Shown here in pieces: positions 52,401 through 64,000 of a stretch of DNA of 64,000 bases. Source of the stretch: Nymphaea colorata (taxonomy: Eukaryota > Streptophyta > Magnoliopsida > Nymphaeales > Nymphaeaceae); assembly GCF_008831285.2 (NCBI RefSeq), contig NC_045148.1:2232001-2296000 (forward strand), written 5' to 3'. The position numbers and the translations under genes are program-made. Numbering within the stretch: position 1 is the stretch's first letter; every line of letters starts with the position of its first letter. Below the pieces are notes generated by a model that did not search any database, was not told where the DNA came from, and saw only the letters and a program-made list of their open reading frames with translations.

Positions 52401-54141
52401 CTGCAGGCTAGTTTAACGGTGGCGATGGATGGATGAGAGGGAACTGACGGTGTGGATGACACTATGATTTTGCAGAGCACGGAGAGGTGGTATCAGTTTT
52501 TGAAAGCAAGGTGTACCGTGTTCACACATCGCACTCATGGGACTTCTTGGGGGTGAGCCAAGGCAGCTTCAGCACAGGCGTCGACTACGCGGCCCAGCAG
52601 GATGTCATCGTCGGCGTCATCGACACAGGTTACGGCCTCAATTGCTCATTTGTTATCATCACTAGTTGCCCCAAGGCATTCTTGGTAAAGCTAACCCTGC
52701 TTTGGAAGTATACTGCCACTCTAAGGCAGTGTGGGCGTTTCTCCCTGGTTCTGCATGGAGCCACTAGGTGGAATTTCATCTGAATTTTACTTTAATGGGT
52801 ATTTCTAGATTCTTATTGAGGAACCACTGCTGCTTTTATTCTAACAAAAGGTTCTCGGAAAAGATTTGTATCGATAGTTATGACCTTACGTATGGACAAT
52901 TTCTCCATATGATGTAGAAGATCCTAACATGAGTGATTCGGCAGATTTGAATTCTCATATATATCCACTCATGTTCCTTACTTCAGCAAGGTGCAAATAT
53001 ACACATTTCATTATAGGGGTCTCTCAAAAATTCTGAGGAAACACCAACGACTGCTGGTTTTTTCAATCTTTGTTTAGGCAGTTCGTACCATCCATACATA
53101 ATGTTTTGATCTAAGGTTTCAATTATTGCAAGTTTCAACTCAGTAGCAGGAGCTGAGGCCTGCTTTACTGTATCTTGCCCATTTTTTGATTAATTTATTC
53201 TGAGGAAGAACCTCCAGCAGGGTTGTTTCAGTCATAGATCGATCATTCACCACCCGTGGAGAGCAAGTAGTGATTAAGAAGAGGACGATCCTAGCTGACG
53301 TTTATAAGCAGTACACATTTTTTGTTCTTTATTTTGGAAAACAGCGTAGTAGTTTTGGATTTAATTTGAAGAGCCGATTCCAAAGTAGTTAATTTCGGTG
53401 TCAATGATAAATTAACTAATTTCTTGAGAATTAAAAATTCATGCAAGAGGGTTTCACGTAAGACCATCATTAATATTGGTTGAAATCAATTATTTTATCG
53501 AAGCTCAATTGTGATCTCAAATGATTCATAAATTTTCTTCATGAGAATCAAACTATGCACTTGCTTTCAAACGGACTTTTAACCAAATCAACTATGCTAT
53601 GCCGCTTGAGGCAAATGATTTGGTCTTAAGGTTTAAGAGACTTCATAATCTCCACCATCTAATTTTTAAAGATAAGAATTGAATTACATATACATGAATA
53701 TATCTTTTTCTTTTTCTTTTTTCCCTGTTGTTGCAGACGATCACGGGAGGGCCATTTGTTTCATTTTTAAGAAAAGATGGAATTGGCTTTTCGATGTGAA
53801 GATAAACATGGTTTTTCTTTTTCTTGGGGGAAAAGGAAGTGGAAAAAGTTTCTTATTGAATGAGAATTTTACTACTTTCCGTTTGAAAAATAAGCGATAG
53901 AATTTCCCTGTTAAGAAACTAATTCCCTTGATATCCTCAACATAAATATTTGTTAATACATTTCAGTTTTTGCATAAATTAAATGAAGGAAATGTCATAA
54001 ATAACTTGGTGGCACTGCAAACAGGAATATGGCCAGAGTCCAAGAGCTTCAGTGACGCAGGTATGGGGCCCGTGCCTCAGAGGTTCAAGGGTCAATGTGT
54101 TCCTGGACAGGATTTTACCTTAGCCAATTGCAACAGGCAAA

Positions 54142-54187
<46 letters not shown>

Positions 54188-57163
54188 GATTATGAACTTG
54201 AGATGTTACAGATCTTGGCTTCTGATTCTCTGTGTTCAAGATCAGTAGGATTTCTTTCTGTTTCTTTTTTCCACCCTGTTGAACTGATCAATCTTCAGAT
54301 TAGTTGCAGCAAGGTTAAACCACCTATAATCCTGACTAACATAATCACTATGAGCTCAATCACAAGAATATTCCGGCGTTAATGAAAGTTTTCCCGGCGA
54401 TTGAAATCTTATGTGGCGATTGAGCTAATCATATTTCCTTAATCACCATATATAGGACTTCACTATTTTAAACCAAAATCACTTGCAAGAATGAGATTCA
54501 CAAAGAGATATGATGCCCATTGTAAGGTTATAGAATGGATGCAGTTTGGTTTCTTATGGTGTAAATATATGTGCATGTAAACATAGAGATCATAGTAATC
54601 TGGGGCAACATTATTATTTAGATTCACTATACGTTCTTCTCACAAGGATAATTATATACAGGAAGATCATAGGTGCCCGCTATTACTACAAGGGATTTGA
54701 GAAAGATATTGGACATCTTGAATCCGTCGGCGAACTTTTCTATCTCTCTGCCCGGGACGCCGACGGCCATGGTACGCACACTGCCTCCACCGCCGCCGGA
54801 GCCATAGTTACTGATGCTAGCTTCATGGGATTAGCCAATGGGACTGCAAGAGGTGGGGCTCCTGCTGCCAGGCTCGCCATTTACAAGGCTTGCTGGTTCG
54901 GCTGGTGCAGTGGTGTGGATCTGCTTGCTGCCTTCGACGACGCCATCGGCGATGGAGTTGACATCATATCAGTATCAGCAGCACCGGATCCACCACAGCC
55001 AAGCGTCTTTAGAGATGCATTCTCCATTGGGGGCTTCCATGCATTTTTGAAAGGGATCCTTGTGTGTGTTTCAGCGGGGAACCAGGGCCCCCTACCTGGT
55101 AGTGCTACCAACGTTGCTCCATGGCTTTTTACTGTTGCAGCTAGCTCTATAGACCGAAGATTTGAAGCCGAACTAGTTCTTGGCGACCAGGTTGTTTTGA
55201 AGGTATTGAATTTTCAGGAACACAGCGTGTAGTTTTATGTTTGTTTCTCCGGTTTGAAGCTATTTTCGTTAGTTAAATATGTTGTTTGGGACAACAACTA
55301 TACTAGTTTGATTCTTATAAGTGCTATTCCTTTAAAATGCAAAAGATAGTAGTGTTGACCCTTTTGAGCGGGGTCTGCTCAATTGGTATTGAATTTTATA
55401 CTTCTTTCACCATAAATGTATGAGTGATAGATCGATGCTTCACGTTATATGAGACAGTTATATGAGACAGCTCTACGAAGCTTCGGTTCAGTTTAGTTAA
55501 CCATGGTTGCACTACCAGATTTTGCTGTGGAGAAGTGTTTGGCATCTTCCTAAAAATGCCCTATCAAGCTTTGTAATAACTATGAGACTCACCTTAAGAT
55601 CGGACCCAGACGTCCCTATATTTGGCAATATTGTCAAAATCGGCCTGGAACGACCGGTTCGAGTCTAATTGCCGGCAAATCGATTGAAGTTAACCTAATT
55701 ATTTTGCAAACATTTTTTAAATATTTATATTTTAATTATTCAATATTTTCTTTTCATTAAAGTTATATAACAGTTTATTCCACCACTTTATAACCGGCTC
55801 AGCTGAACCGGCGGCCCTTTTCTGGCGATATGTTTGATGAGGCTTGAAGACCAACGCCCACCATCACTTCAATGATGTTCTACGGACTTGGTTTAGAACA
55901 TGTCGGTATCCATAGGTACATGAAAAGCTCTTATCGGTTGGATGGGCTGTCATAGACTTGTTCTACTTGAGAAGTTCTCGTTGATGAATTATCCTCTCTG
56001 ATCCGTGAACTTCCTGAAATCAAAGAGTCCTTGGTTCTCATTCTCCCTAATATATTTGAAAAACCGTTATGATTTCATTGGGTTGGCTTCCTCTACTTGC
56101 AGGGTGAATCACTAGCCCCTGCAGGGCTGAATGAGTTTCATGATCTGATTGATGCAAGAAATGCAGCAGCACCTGGAATTCCTGCTGCCAATGCAAGGTA
56201 CTTTTTTTTTTTTTTAATTTCCACCTAGTAACAAGTAGCAATGTTGAATAAAGGCGCAGATGGCTCCCAAAATGAGCTCATCTTATATAGGGGATTAGCA
56301 CATTGGAAGCATGCAGACCAAGCGTTTGACATAATGTTATAAGGAGTCTGCCTAATCCTACATTGCCATTAAAAAAGAAGCAGGTTGAGTATGGAGTAGG
56401 TGAACTGAGAATCAAATTGTTGGGGCCTGGGGGTCAGGTTAACTGCGTAGCTGAATTCGAATCTGTTTATTCAGTCATGTATCATCTTTTTTCTTTTTGG
56501 TGTAGCTTTTGCTTGAAGAACTCTTTGGATCCTAATGTGGTGACTGGGAAGATTGTCTTGTGCGCGATTGATACAACAGGCAACCACAGCAGCAGTAGAA
56601 TAATGAAGAGCATTGTTGTTCAACAGAATGGGGGTGTGGGAATTGTCCTCTTCGATCCCTTCTTTAAAGATTTGGCAATTCCATATGTTATACCCGCAAC
56701 AGTAATCGGAGAGGGGCAATACCAGCAAGTTCTCCAGTACATGGCCACTCAAGGGTATGTTTTAAAGTATACGTTGGTTAATTTTAAAATAAAGAACCAA
56801 ATATAATTCAAATATTTGTATATGGGTGTCAACTCCAGTGCTGTTGGAAAAAGTGTTATCTACACCAGCTTGGTGTCGCTGTATACCAGTTCTAATCGTT
56901 TAATTTGGTTGACCTTATGAAATTAAAAATAATATAAATTTTCTAGATTAATTTGAAAATTTAAACATGAAAAAACCTGACCGGCACCAAACTTATGTGC
57001 TACTCTCTGATGCATAACGTTGATTTTTTCCCTATTACGTCTCAGGAGGCCTATTGCAACAATTCGGCCGCCTGTAAGTGTTCTACGAGTTGAACCAGCG
57101 CCACAGATAGCTGCATTTTCTTCAAGGGGTCCTAACACCATGAATCCTGATATCATCAAGGTA

Positions 57164-57221
<58 letters not shown>

Positions 57222-58511
57222 GCTTATACGTCTAATCTAACTTTAAACCTTTTGCAATCATTTTAGCAACAACTCAACTGACTGAAATGGCAACAACAAC
57301 TTCCACTGAAATGGTTACATTAATGTTTTCTTTTGTTTTAAGGAAAAAACATAGCTAAATTCGCATTCTAAAGTAAAAAATTAAAGAACCGTTTACTAAA
57401 ATTATGTTTGCAATGTACAAACGATTCATTTACCCTTAAAGAACCAAGGATGCATTTTAAAAGGAACTTTCTGTTTGGAGTGCCACCTTTTATCCATAAT
57501 TTAAAAAATCGGCTTCCTGTTTCTGGAATTCCTAATATAGTTAAGTTGAACTTTTGTTGGCGGTTGGAGGGCCTGCCCTTGTCCTTGCTGCTTAACTTAG
57601 GTTAAAAAACTCGGTGAATTAAGTGAAACGGAAGTAATTTTTTGTTTTTTTCTCAAGAGTGAACGAACGATTTTCAATTTGAAAAGATGATATGAAAACC
57701 AAAAACTTCACATGTTCCAAAATGACAGTCTTCAATTTGAGTAGGGTTTTCACTTTTTATCATCAAAATTACTTGGACCAATAAAAGAAAATTCTGAAAT
57801 TTGGAATCTGCTTTCCAGATTTCACATATTTCAAAATGACAGTCTTCAATTTGTATAGGATATTCGTCAGCAAAATTACTTGGACCCGAAAAAGGAAATT
57901 CTGAAATTTGAACTCTGTTTTCCAGATTATGGCCAAAATGTGGGACCTTAGATGGTTGCCTGTTGAAGAAACCATGACTGCAGTGGTGCTTTCACTATGT
58001 CAAACAGTTGAAGTCAGCTATTTTGTGTAGGGTGTAGGGATGTAGTAGGAATGTAAATGGGTAGAGTATATCATATTGCAAGTCCAATTTCAAACTCATT
58101 CAGTCAAATGTGGCAAAGAAACCAGAATTTGCTTACTAATCAGATTCAGGTTCTATACTTAGCTTCATAATGGAATCCATATGTCAATATCTGATTGGTA
58201 TCTCATAAAAATCTGATCTGATTTCATATAAATGTCAGGTTTTATGCTAGTCACATCTGCATTCAGTTTCAAAAGGTAGTTTCCAATTCAGTAGAATTTC
58301 ATAAATGGCTGGTTCCCACCCAAATCTGAACTGCTTACATGTTGACATTGGTTTGCAAGCCATTGCATGTGTGAATGTGCTTATATATACATATGTTCAC
58401 ATGCAACTGATGAGTTCAGTTTTAGTGCTCACGAGTGTTACGTTGAAAGGGGAACCCAAATTCTTAAGGCTGAATGCCACAAGACAAATCATAAAGTTAT
58501 TCATGAACTGA

Positions 58512-58760
<249 letters not shown>

Positions 58761-61700
58761 TGAAACAGTGTACTTGTGCACAAGATTCATACTTATACAC
58801 AAAAATCTGCACCCTAAGAGAAGTTTTAGCTATGGACTTCCAATTTTGATCATTTTGATGGTGGAAAGCCTAAAGTTTGGTGTTATTGGCTAACATGATC
58901 ACCTTATGAACAAAAAAGGTTCAGAACAGGAGTGTGTACTGCTCTTCTAAACTCGTCACAAGCCTTTGGTTCCCTCCTCAGTTATGTTAACCCTTTGGAT
59001 TCCAATGTGCTAAAACCTTTGTCGTCTATAGCTCACTCTGTTTCTAACCTGTATTTTGGATCCTTAAATGATGGAAAGACAAACTGGTTACCTTAAGGCA
59101 TCTTCTGACAAGCCTAAACTACTGAAGATTGCATTAGCTGGATTAGTTTTCAGTATTGGACTGGTAGAAAACTGTTCACCAGCTCTCACTTTCTCCTTTC
59201 GTTTATGACGGCTCTAATTGTGTTCCTTCATGGTTGATTCAGCCACTCTCAAGGACAACACTGGAGGTCCTTTACTGAGGCAACCACAAGGCATTACAGC
59301 AACTCCATTCGACTTTGGGTCAGGGCACTTGAACCCGATTGCGGCCCTTGATCCTGGCCTAGTTTATGAGTTAGACACTGATAATCTCATAGACTATCTC
59401 TGCAGTATGAATGCAACACAAGTTCAGCTGCTATTTCTCATCGGCAACATGATTAACTGTGCTAACCGACAAGTTCCTGCCTACAATCTCAATTATCCTT
59501 CTGTTGCGGTAGCAGAGCTGAGAGGAACTATCTCAGTTTCTAGAACTCTTACAAACTATGGAGAAAGTGGTTCAGTTTACACAGCCACGATTGGGCATCT
59601 TGAAGGGGTTAATGTTAAAGTAACACCAGACAAGCTAAACTTCACCAGAAATGGTGAAAAGCTTTCATATAGGTTGGATTTTACTGTGCAGAGCCCGGGT
59701 AATGGGGATTTTACCTTTGGCTATTTAACATGGAGTGATGGAAAACACAACGTAGGCAGTCCAATTGCTGTAAATGCAGTTTCAGTATAAGATTTTACTA
59801 AAGAAATGTCTACAAATTCTTCATTTGCACGACTTCATATGTGCGTGCATTGTTCAGATTTGAAGAAAGCCATTCTCATCAGCTATTGTAAAGAGGATTT
59901 ACAACATATTACTAATGATATTGGCTGCTTGGTTCGTAATTTATGTTTCAAAGATATGTTTAGAACTAAAATAATTCAGCCTAGTTGACTTAAGGGCACT
60001 TCTTCCATTAGGAAGAAAATGTACCTTGCGGAGTTCCACACTTTCAGTAGTCTGGTCTGGTGGCCGACTGGGTAATATTTTCATTCATGATTTGTCTCCA
60101 GAGCTGATGGGACTGTCTCTATTCATGGACTACGGCTGTGCTCTATGAAACGACACAAACAAAAACAACGGATTCTCTAATCTACCAAACGGAAAAAAAT
60201 TCACAAAATTTGATGTGAAGATTGAAAAATGGGTTCTGTGGTTCTGAATTCTGATGCATGAGAGGAGTCTTCTAAGGGTTGCAAAACCAAATATGGTATT
60301 CCATTCTTCTGTTCAAAGCTTGAGCTTTACCTCTTCTTAATTTATATGAAGCAAAGAAAAAAAAACATGCTGACCACATCTTTAACTTTAGCACTGAGAT
60401 AATGTTGTTGCTGTAAGCGAACAGTGTTGCAAATATGCTCGCAGTTGCTCTTTTGATATGGGGTTGGGGTGGAGATATTCCAAATGGATGAAGTAGCATC
60501 GTCAGTTTTTCTTAGACACACTTTTGAGGAATTAAGTTGCTCTTTTGATATGGGGTTGGGGTGGAGATATTCCAAATGGATGAAGTAGCATCGTCAGTTT
60601 TTCTTAGACACACTTTTGAGGAATTAAGTGTGTAGATGTCATCTACATAATGGATCTAGTAACATCAAGCAATTAAACAAGCATTTGGATTTCAATATGG
60701 ATTTCTAATGAAGGTCCACCAATGCAGATGCATTACTAGAACGTATATCAACCTGCTTCAAGTTGGTGTTTGAGGATTCGTATAAGCTAAAGTTCACATA
60801 TGGATCTGAGTAGGACTGCACAATGAATCGAGCCAGGTCGAGCTCGACTCAAACTCACTCGTCCAAATTCGACTCGAACATGAATCATTTATAAACGAAT
60901 TGAAATCAAGTTCAAATGTATGGTTGAAATGTTAAACGATGCGAGCTCGAGTTTATAAACCCTGGGTGATTGTTTTATCTTTTCTTCTATGTTATTCTTT
61001 CATCTCCCTCTCTCTCTCTCCCTCTCTCATAAACATAACTTTCTAGACCAATTAACCCAAAGCCACCCGTGTTTGATCTGTTTCATGCCCTGCTGACCTC
61101 TCTCTCTGGCAGATGTTCGTATTGGGTTGTATGGCTTACGGGAAGCGGTATAGCATCCCCCTTCTTCCTCCATTCTCTAGCCAACCAATGCAACTTTTGC
61201 TTCTATGCTGCAGTGTCTCGGCATCATCTTTTCATCTCTTTCCTTCTTTTCCTTTCAGCTACCTTTTCTCTTTTCTCTTGCACTTAGCCTTCCTTGCTAC
61301 CTCTTTTACCCAACCCTCTGTCCGGTCACCTGATGCTTCCCTTGGCCCTTTCGCCCACTGTCTCTTAGCTCTGATGTTTCACATGGTGAACTTAGCTTGT
61401 CAGTTGTTGGTAGCAGATTTAGGAAGAACACAACAACAAGAAGTCTAGGGACACAACTAAATTCGTCAGTTGTAGGGCTGATGTCCTTGCGTTGCACATC
61501 GGTCTCACTCCCACCGGGACACAGCTACTCCTGTCCCTTCTGTGGGGTATGCAATTGGGGCTGAACTGCACCCAGCACTTGGCTGATGCCTACAGTTAAC
61601 CGGTGATTAATCGCCGCTTCCCTGCTTTTATTTGTTTGATTTTTGCATTATGTTTTGTATTTCTTTTGTTTTTTTTTTCATCTGTGACTTTTTGTCACAA

Positions 61701-64000
61701 TTGTTGATATTGATTTTCCATTTTGTCGGCTCTCTCTCTCTCTTCGCTTTTTTTTTTTTCCCTTCTTCGCTTTTGTACATTCGGTGATAGCTTGTCACCC
61801 AATTTTATTACTACTCTAAAATCACCCGCTTGAACCTGTTTCACCTCTCTCCAGCACAAGTGTCTGGGCCAATTAATCCACACCCACCCTTTTTTAATCT
61901 GTGGGAGGATTGGGGAGGAACACAACTGGGCGCTGCTACCGCTGAGTTCGTCGAAGGCTAATGTCCATCTCGCGCTGCACATCGAGCGGCGGTGCGCCCA
62001 GCTGCTGATTAACCGATCTCTCTCTCTCTCTAAACCACGCCCGTCTTGAATCTGTTGCATCTCTCTCTCTCTGTCTGTCTCTCTCTCAGAAGTCAGGGAT
62101 GGAGGCAGAGCAAGCCCCTCCACCATCTTCCTCTGCTCCATCCTCCTCTTCCTCTGCATCATCTTCTTCATCCTCTATCACTGATAGCGTTCCAACCTCA
62201 TCATCGCCCTTCTCGACTGTTGCCCCCACTCCTTCCCCATCCCTTTCCACCACTCCCGTCAGCGCCACAACCACCACCATGGCCACTTCCACGGCCACAT
62301 CTGACACCACTGCCACCGTCACCACCACCACGACCACCCAAATGATAGATATACCACCAATACTAGGAGCCACTGCCACCACCACTACTTCTACTGGTGA
62401 AACAAATTCTCTGACGTCCACCAGTATCAGCAGCAGCACCACCGGTCCAACTGCCGCTACCACCATTTCCACCACCACCACGACCATCACCACTTCTCCA
62501 TTCTCTACTTTCGACCACCAACCACCATCAAATTCACTTCCATTCAGACCTTCTTTCCCAATCAACAGGAATCGGCCTCAAATGCCACCTCCAATGCCAC
62601 CTCCCCATTTCGTCCAGCACCTTCCTTCTCCGTCCCCGCCCCCTCTTCCCTTTTCGTCGTCATCACCAGCTTCTTCGTCATCGGTGGGTGTGCCTTCCTT
62701 GTTGGCTTCTTCTTCATCATCGTCGTCTTCTTTATCTTCATCCTCATCATCATCTTCTCCTTCTCCTCCTCCTCCTCCTTCTGCTACGTCTCCTTCCTCC
62801 TCTTCCTCCCCTCTCCAAAGAGGGGGACTCGCCATTGGTGTCCCTGCTTATCCTCCCAGACCTCAGTCCACCTCTTTGCTGCCATCGTCGACGTTCGGTT
62901 CACCCCCTTTTGGTCACCAACTCGGTAGCTTGGGCAGAATTTCGGATCAGACGCAGAGCGCCAGCCCTCAGAATGGAGGACGTATTTTGGTGCTTTACTT
63001 TGAGCATGTCGTTCGGCTCATGATTGAAATACGATGTACTTCTTTTTCAAAACCTTTTCTTCCCCCCTTCATGGCTTTACACGGGTTTCTGAATAATTAT
63101 CCCAGTTCACTGGCATAGACATGATTGAGGAACAGACTTGGCGGACTTTCGAATCCGATTTATGTAGATGAATTGATACCCATACCCTAGACGAGACTTA
63201 GTTTTTAGACGACAACCATTTGCCCAGAAAAGTAAGTTAAGCCATGTAGTACCCCGTCTATTACCCATTTGCCAGAAAAGCAAGTTAATCCATGTAGTAT
63301 CCGATCGAATCCCGCTTCCAATAATGAATATTGGACAAGAATGCGTCTAGCTGTTATATTTCTCCTGAAATATGTATCTTGCTTCCTGCCGGAGATTCGA
63401 TCTCGAAAGGTATTTCTGTTTCTTATAATAGAAAATACATACATGTTGAATTCATCAAGATAATTAAAGTTCTTAATCTTGTACACTCTTAGTAATTCTT
63501 GAATAGCCACAGTCCTTTTTGGAAGATTTCAGTATGCACAGAGTTGGTTCCATTGGGTTCAATTATTCGTAAGACAGATTCAATTGTCAGGTCCTTTTTT
63601 TGTATTTGACTGAGGTTGGTTTATTTTGAGATCCATTAGGAATCAAGCCGGATATTGCAAAATACAGAACTCTTTTCAATTCTATGTACCATTACTTTTG
63701 TTCACGACCTTCTTCAGCCCTTTTCCCTATTTGATGTTACCTGTATGCGTATATTATTGGACCAAATGAAGACTCCAAATCTTATATCTATTTACTTTTA
63801 TACTCCTAAAGTTCAGTCTAAGTAATTTTAAATTTTCATGCTCTAATTTGTTATTACATAGGTAAGACCAGGCATGCAAGGAATTCAGACAATCCGGATG
63901 ATGGGTGCACTTTCAGGTTCACAAATTCGTCCAGGTGCAGCTGCTGCACATCTTCCACCAAGACCTGCTCAGCAGCAACTGAAACCACAGTCTCCTTCGA

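Overview
This window is nuclear DNA of a flowering plant. Evidence: multi-exon genes with GT-AG introns, plant-specific families (plant NUG2-type GTPase, A20/AN1 stress-associated protein, plant subtilase, plant-type TAF12), CT/TA microsatellites, and remnants of Ty3/gypsy, Ty1/copia, LINE, hAT and tRNA-derived elements in AT-rich intergenic DNA and long introns. The species cannot be named from the sequence. All gene models were spliced by eye from reading-frame continuity, splice sites and remembered family conservation, with no transcript evidence.

Layout: (1) 675-15341 (+), NUG2/NOG2 nucleolar GTPase, 12 exons, 532 aa, with introns swollen by a hAT-type MITE, tandem repeats and a truncated antisense gypsy chromovirus. 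(2) 15342-21685, intergenic DNA with repeats and a short plastid trnN-like fragment. (3) 21686-32495 (+), a major facilitator of the hippocampus-abundant-transcript-like type, 14 exons, 448 aa, with a LINE RNase H relic in intron 6. (4) 33921-34433 (-), an A20/AN1 stress-associated protein, convergent with gene 3, with one coding exon, a predicted 1.5 kb 5'-UTR intron and a TATA box near 36370. (5) About 36.4-50.6 kb, a gene-poor region with a 3 x 145 bp minisatellite, a copia relic, SINE-like and other repeats, and an isolated ACGT/G-box plus TATA cluster at 42.1-42.3 kb. (6) 50642-59790 (+), a secreted subtilisin-like serine protease, 11 exons, 761 aa, complete catalytic residues and one GC-AG intron. 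(7) 62099 to the window end (+), the 5' part of TAF12, with a Ser/Thr/Pro-rich N terminus and a leader holding diverged duplications.

The genes look functionally unrelated (60S ribosome maturation, membrane transport, stress response, extracellular proteolysis, general transcription); plant chromosomes are not organised in operons, so no shared pathway is implied. I found no clear novel multi-gene system. The most notable signals are structural: transposons nested in housekeeping introns, dinucleotide microsatellites beside splice sites in several genes, a non-canonical GC splice donor, a hairpin-bearing minisatellite and a promoter-like island without an obvious gene.
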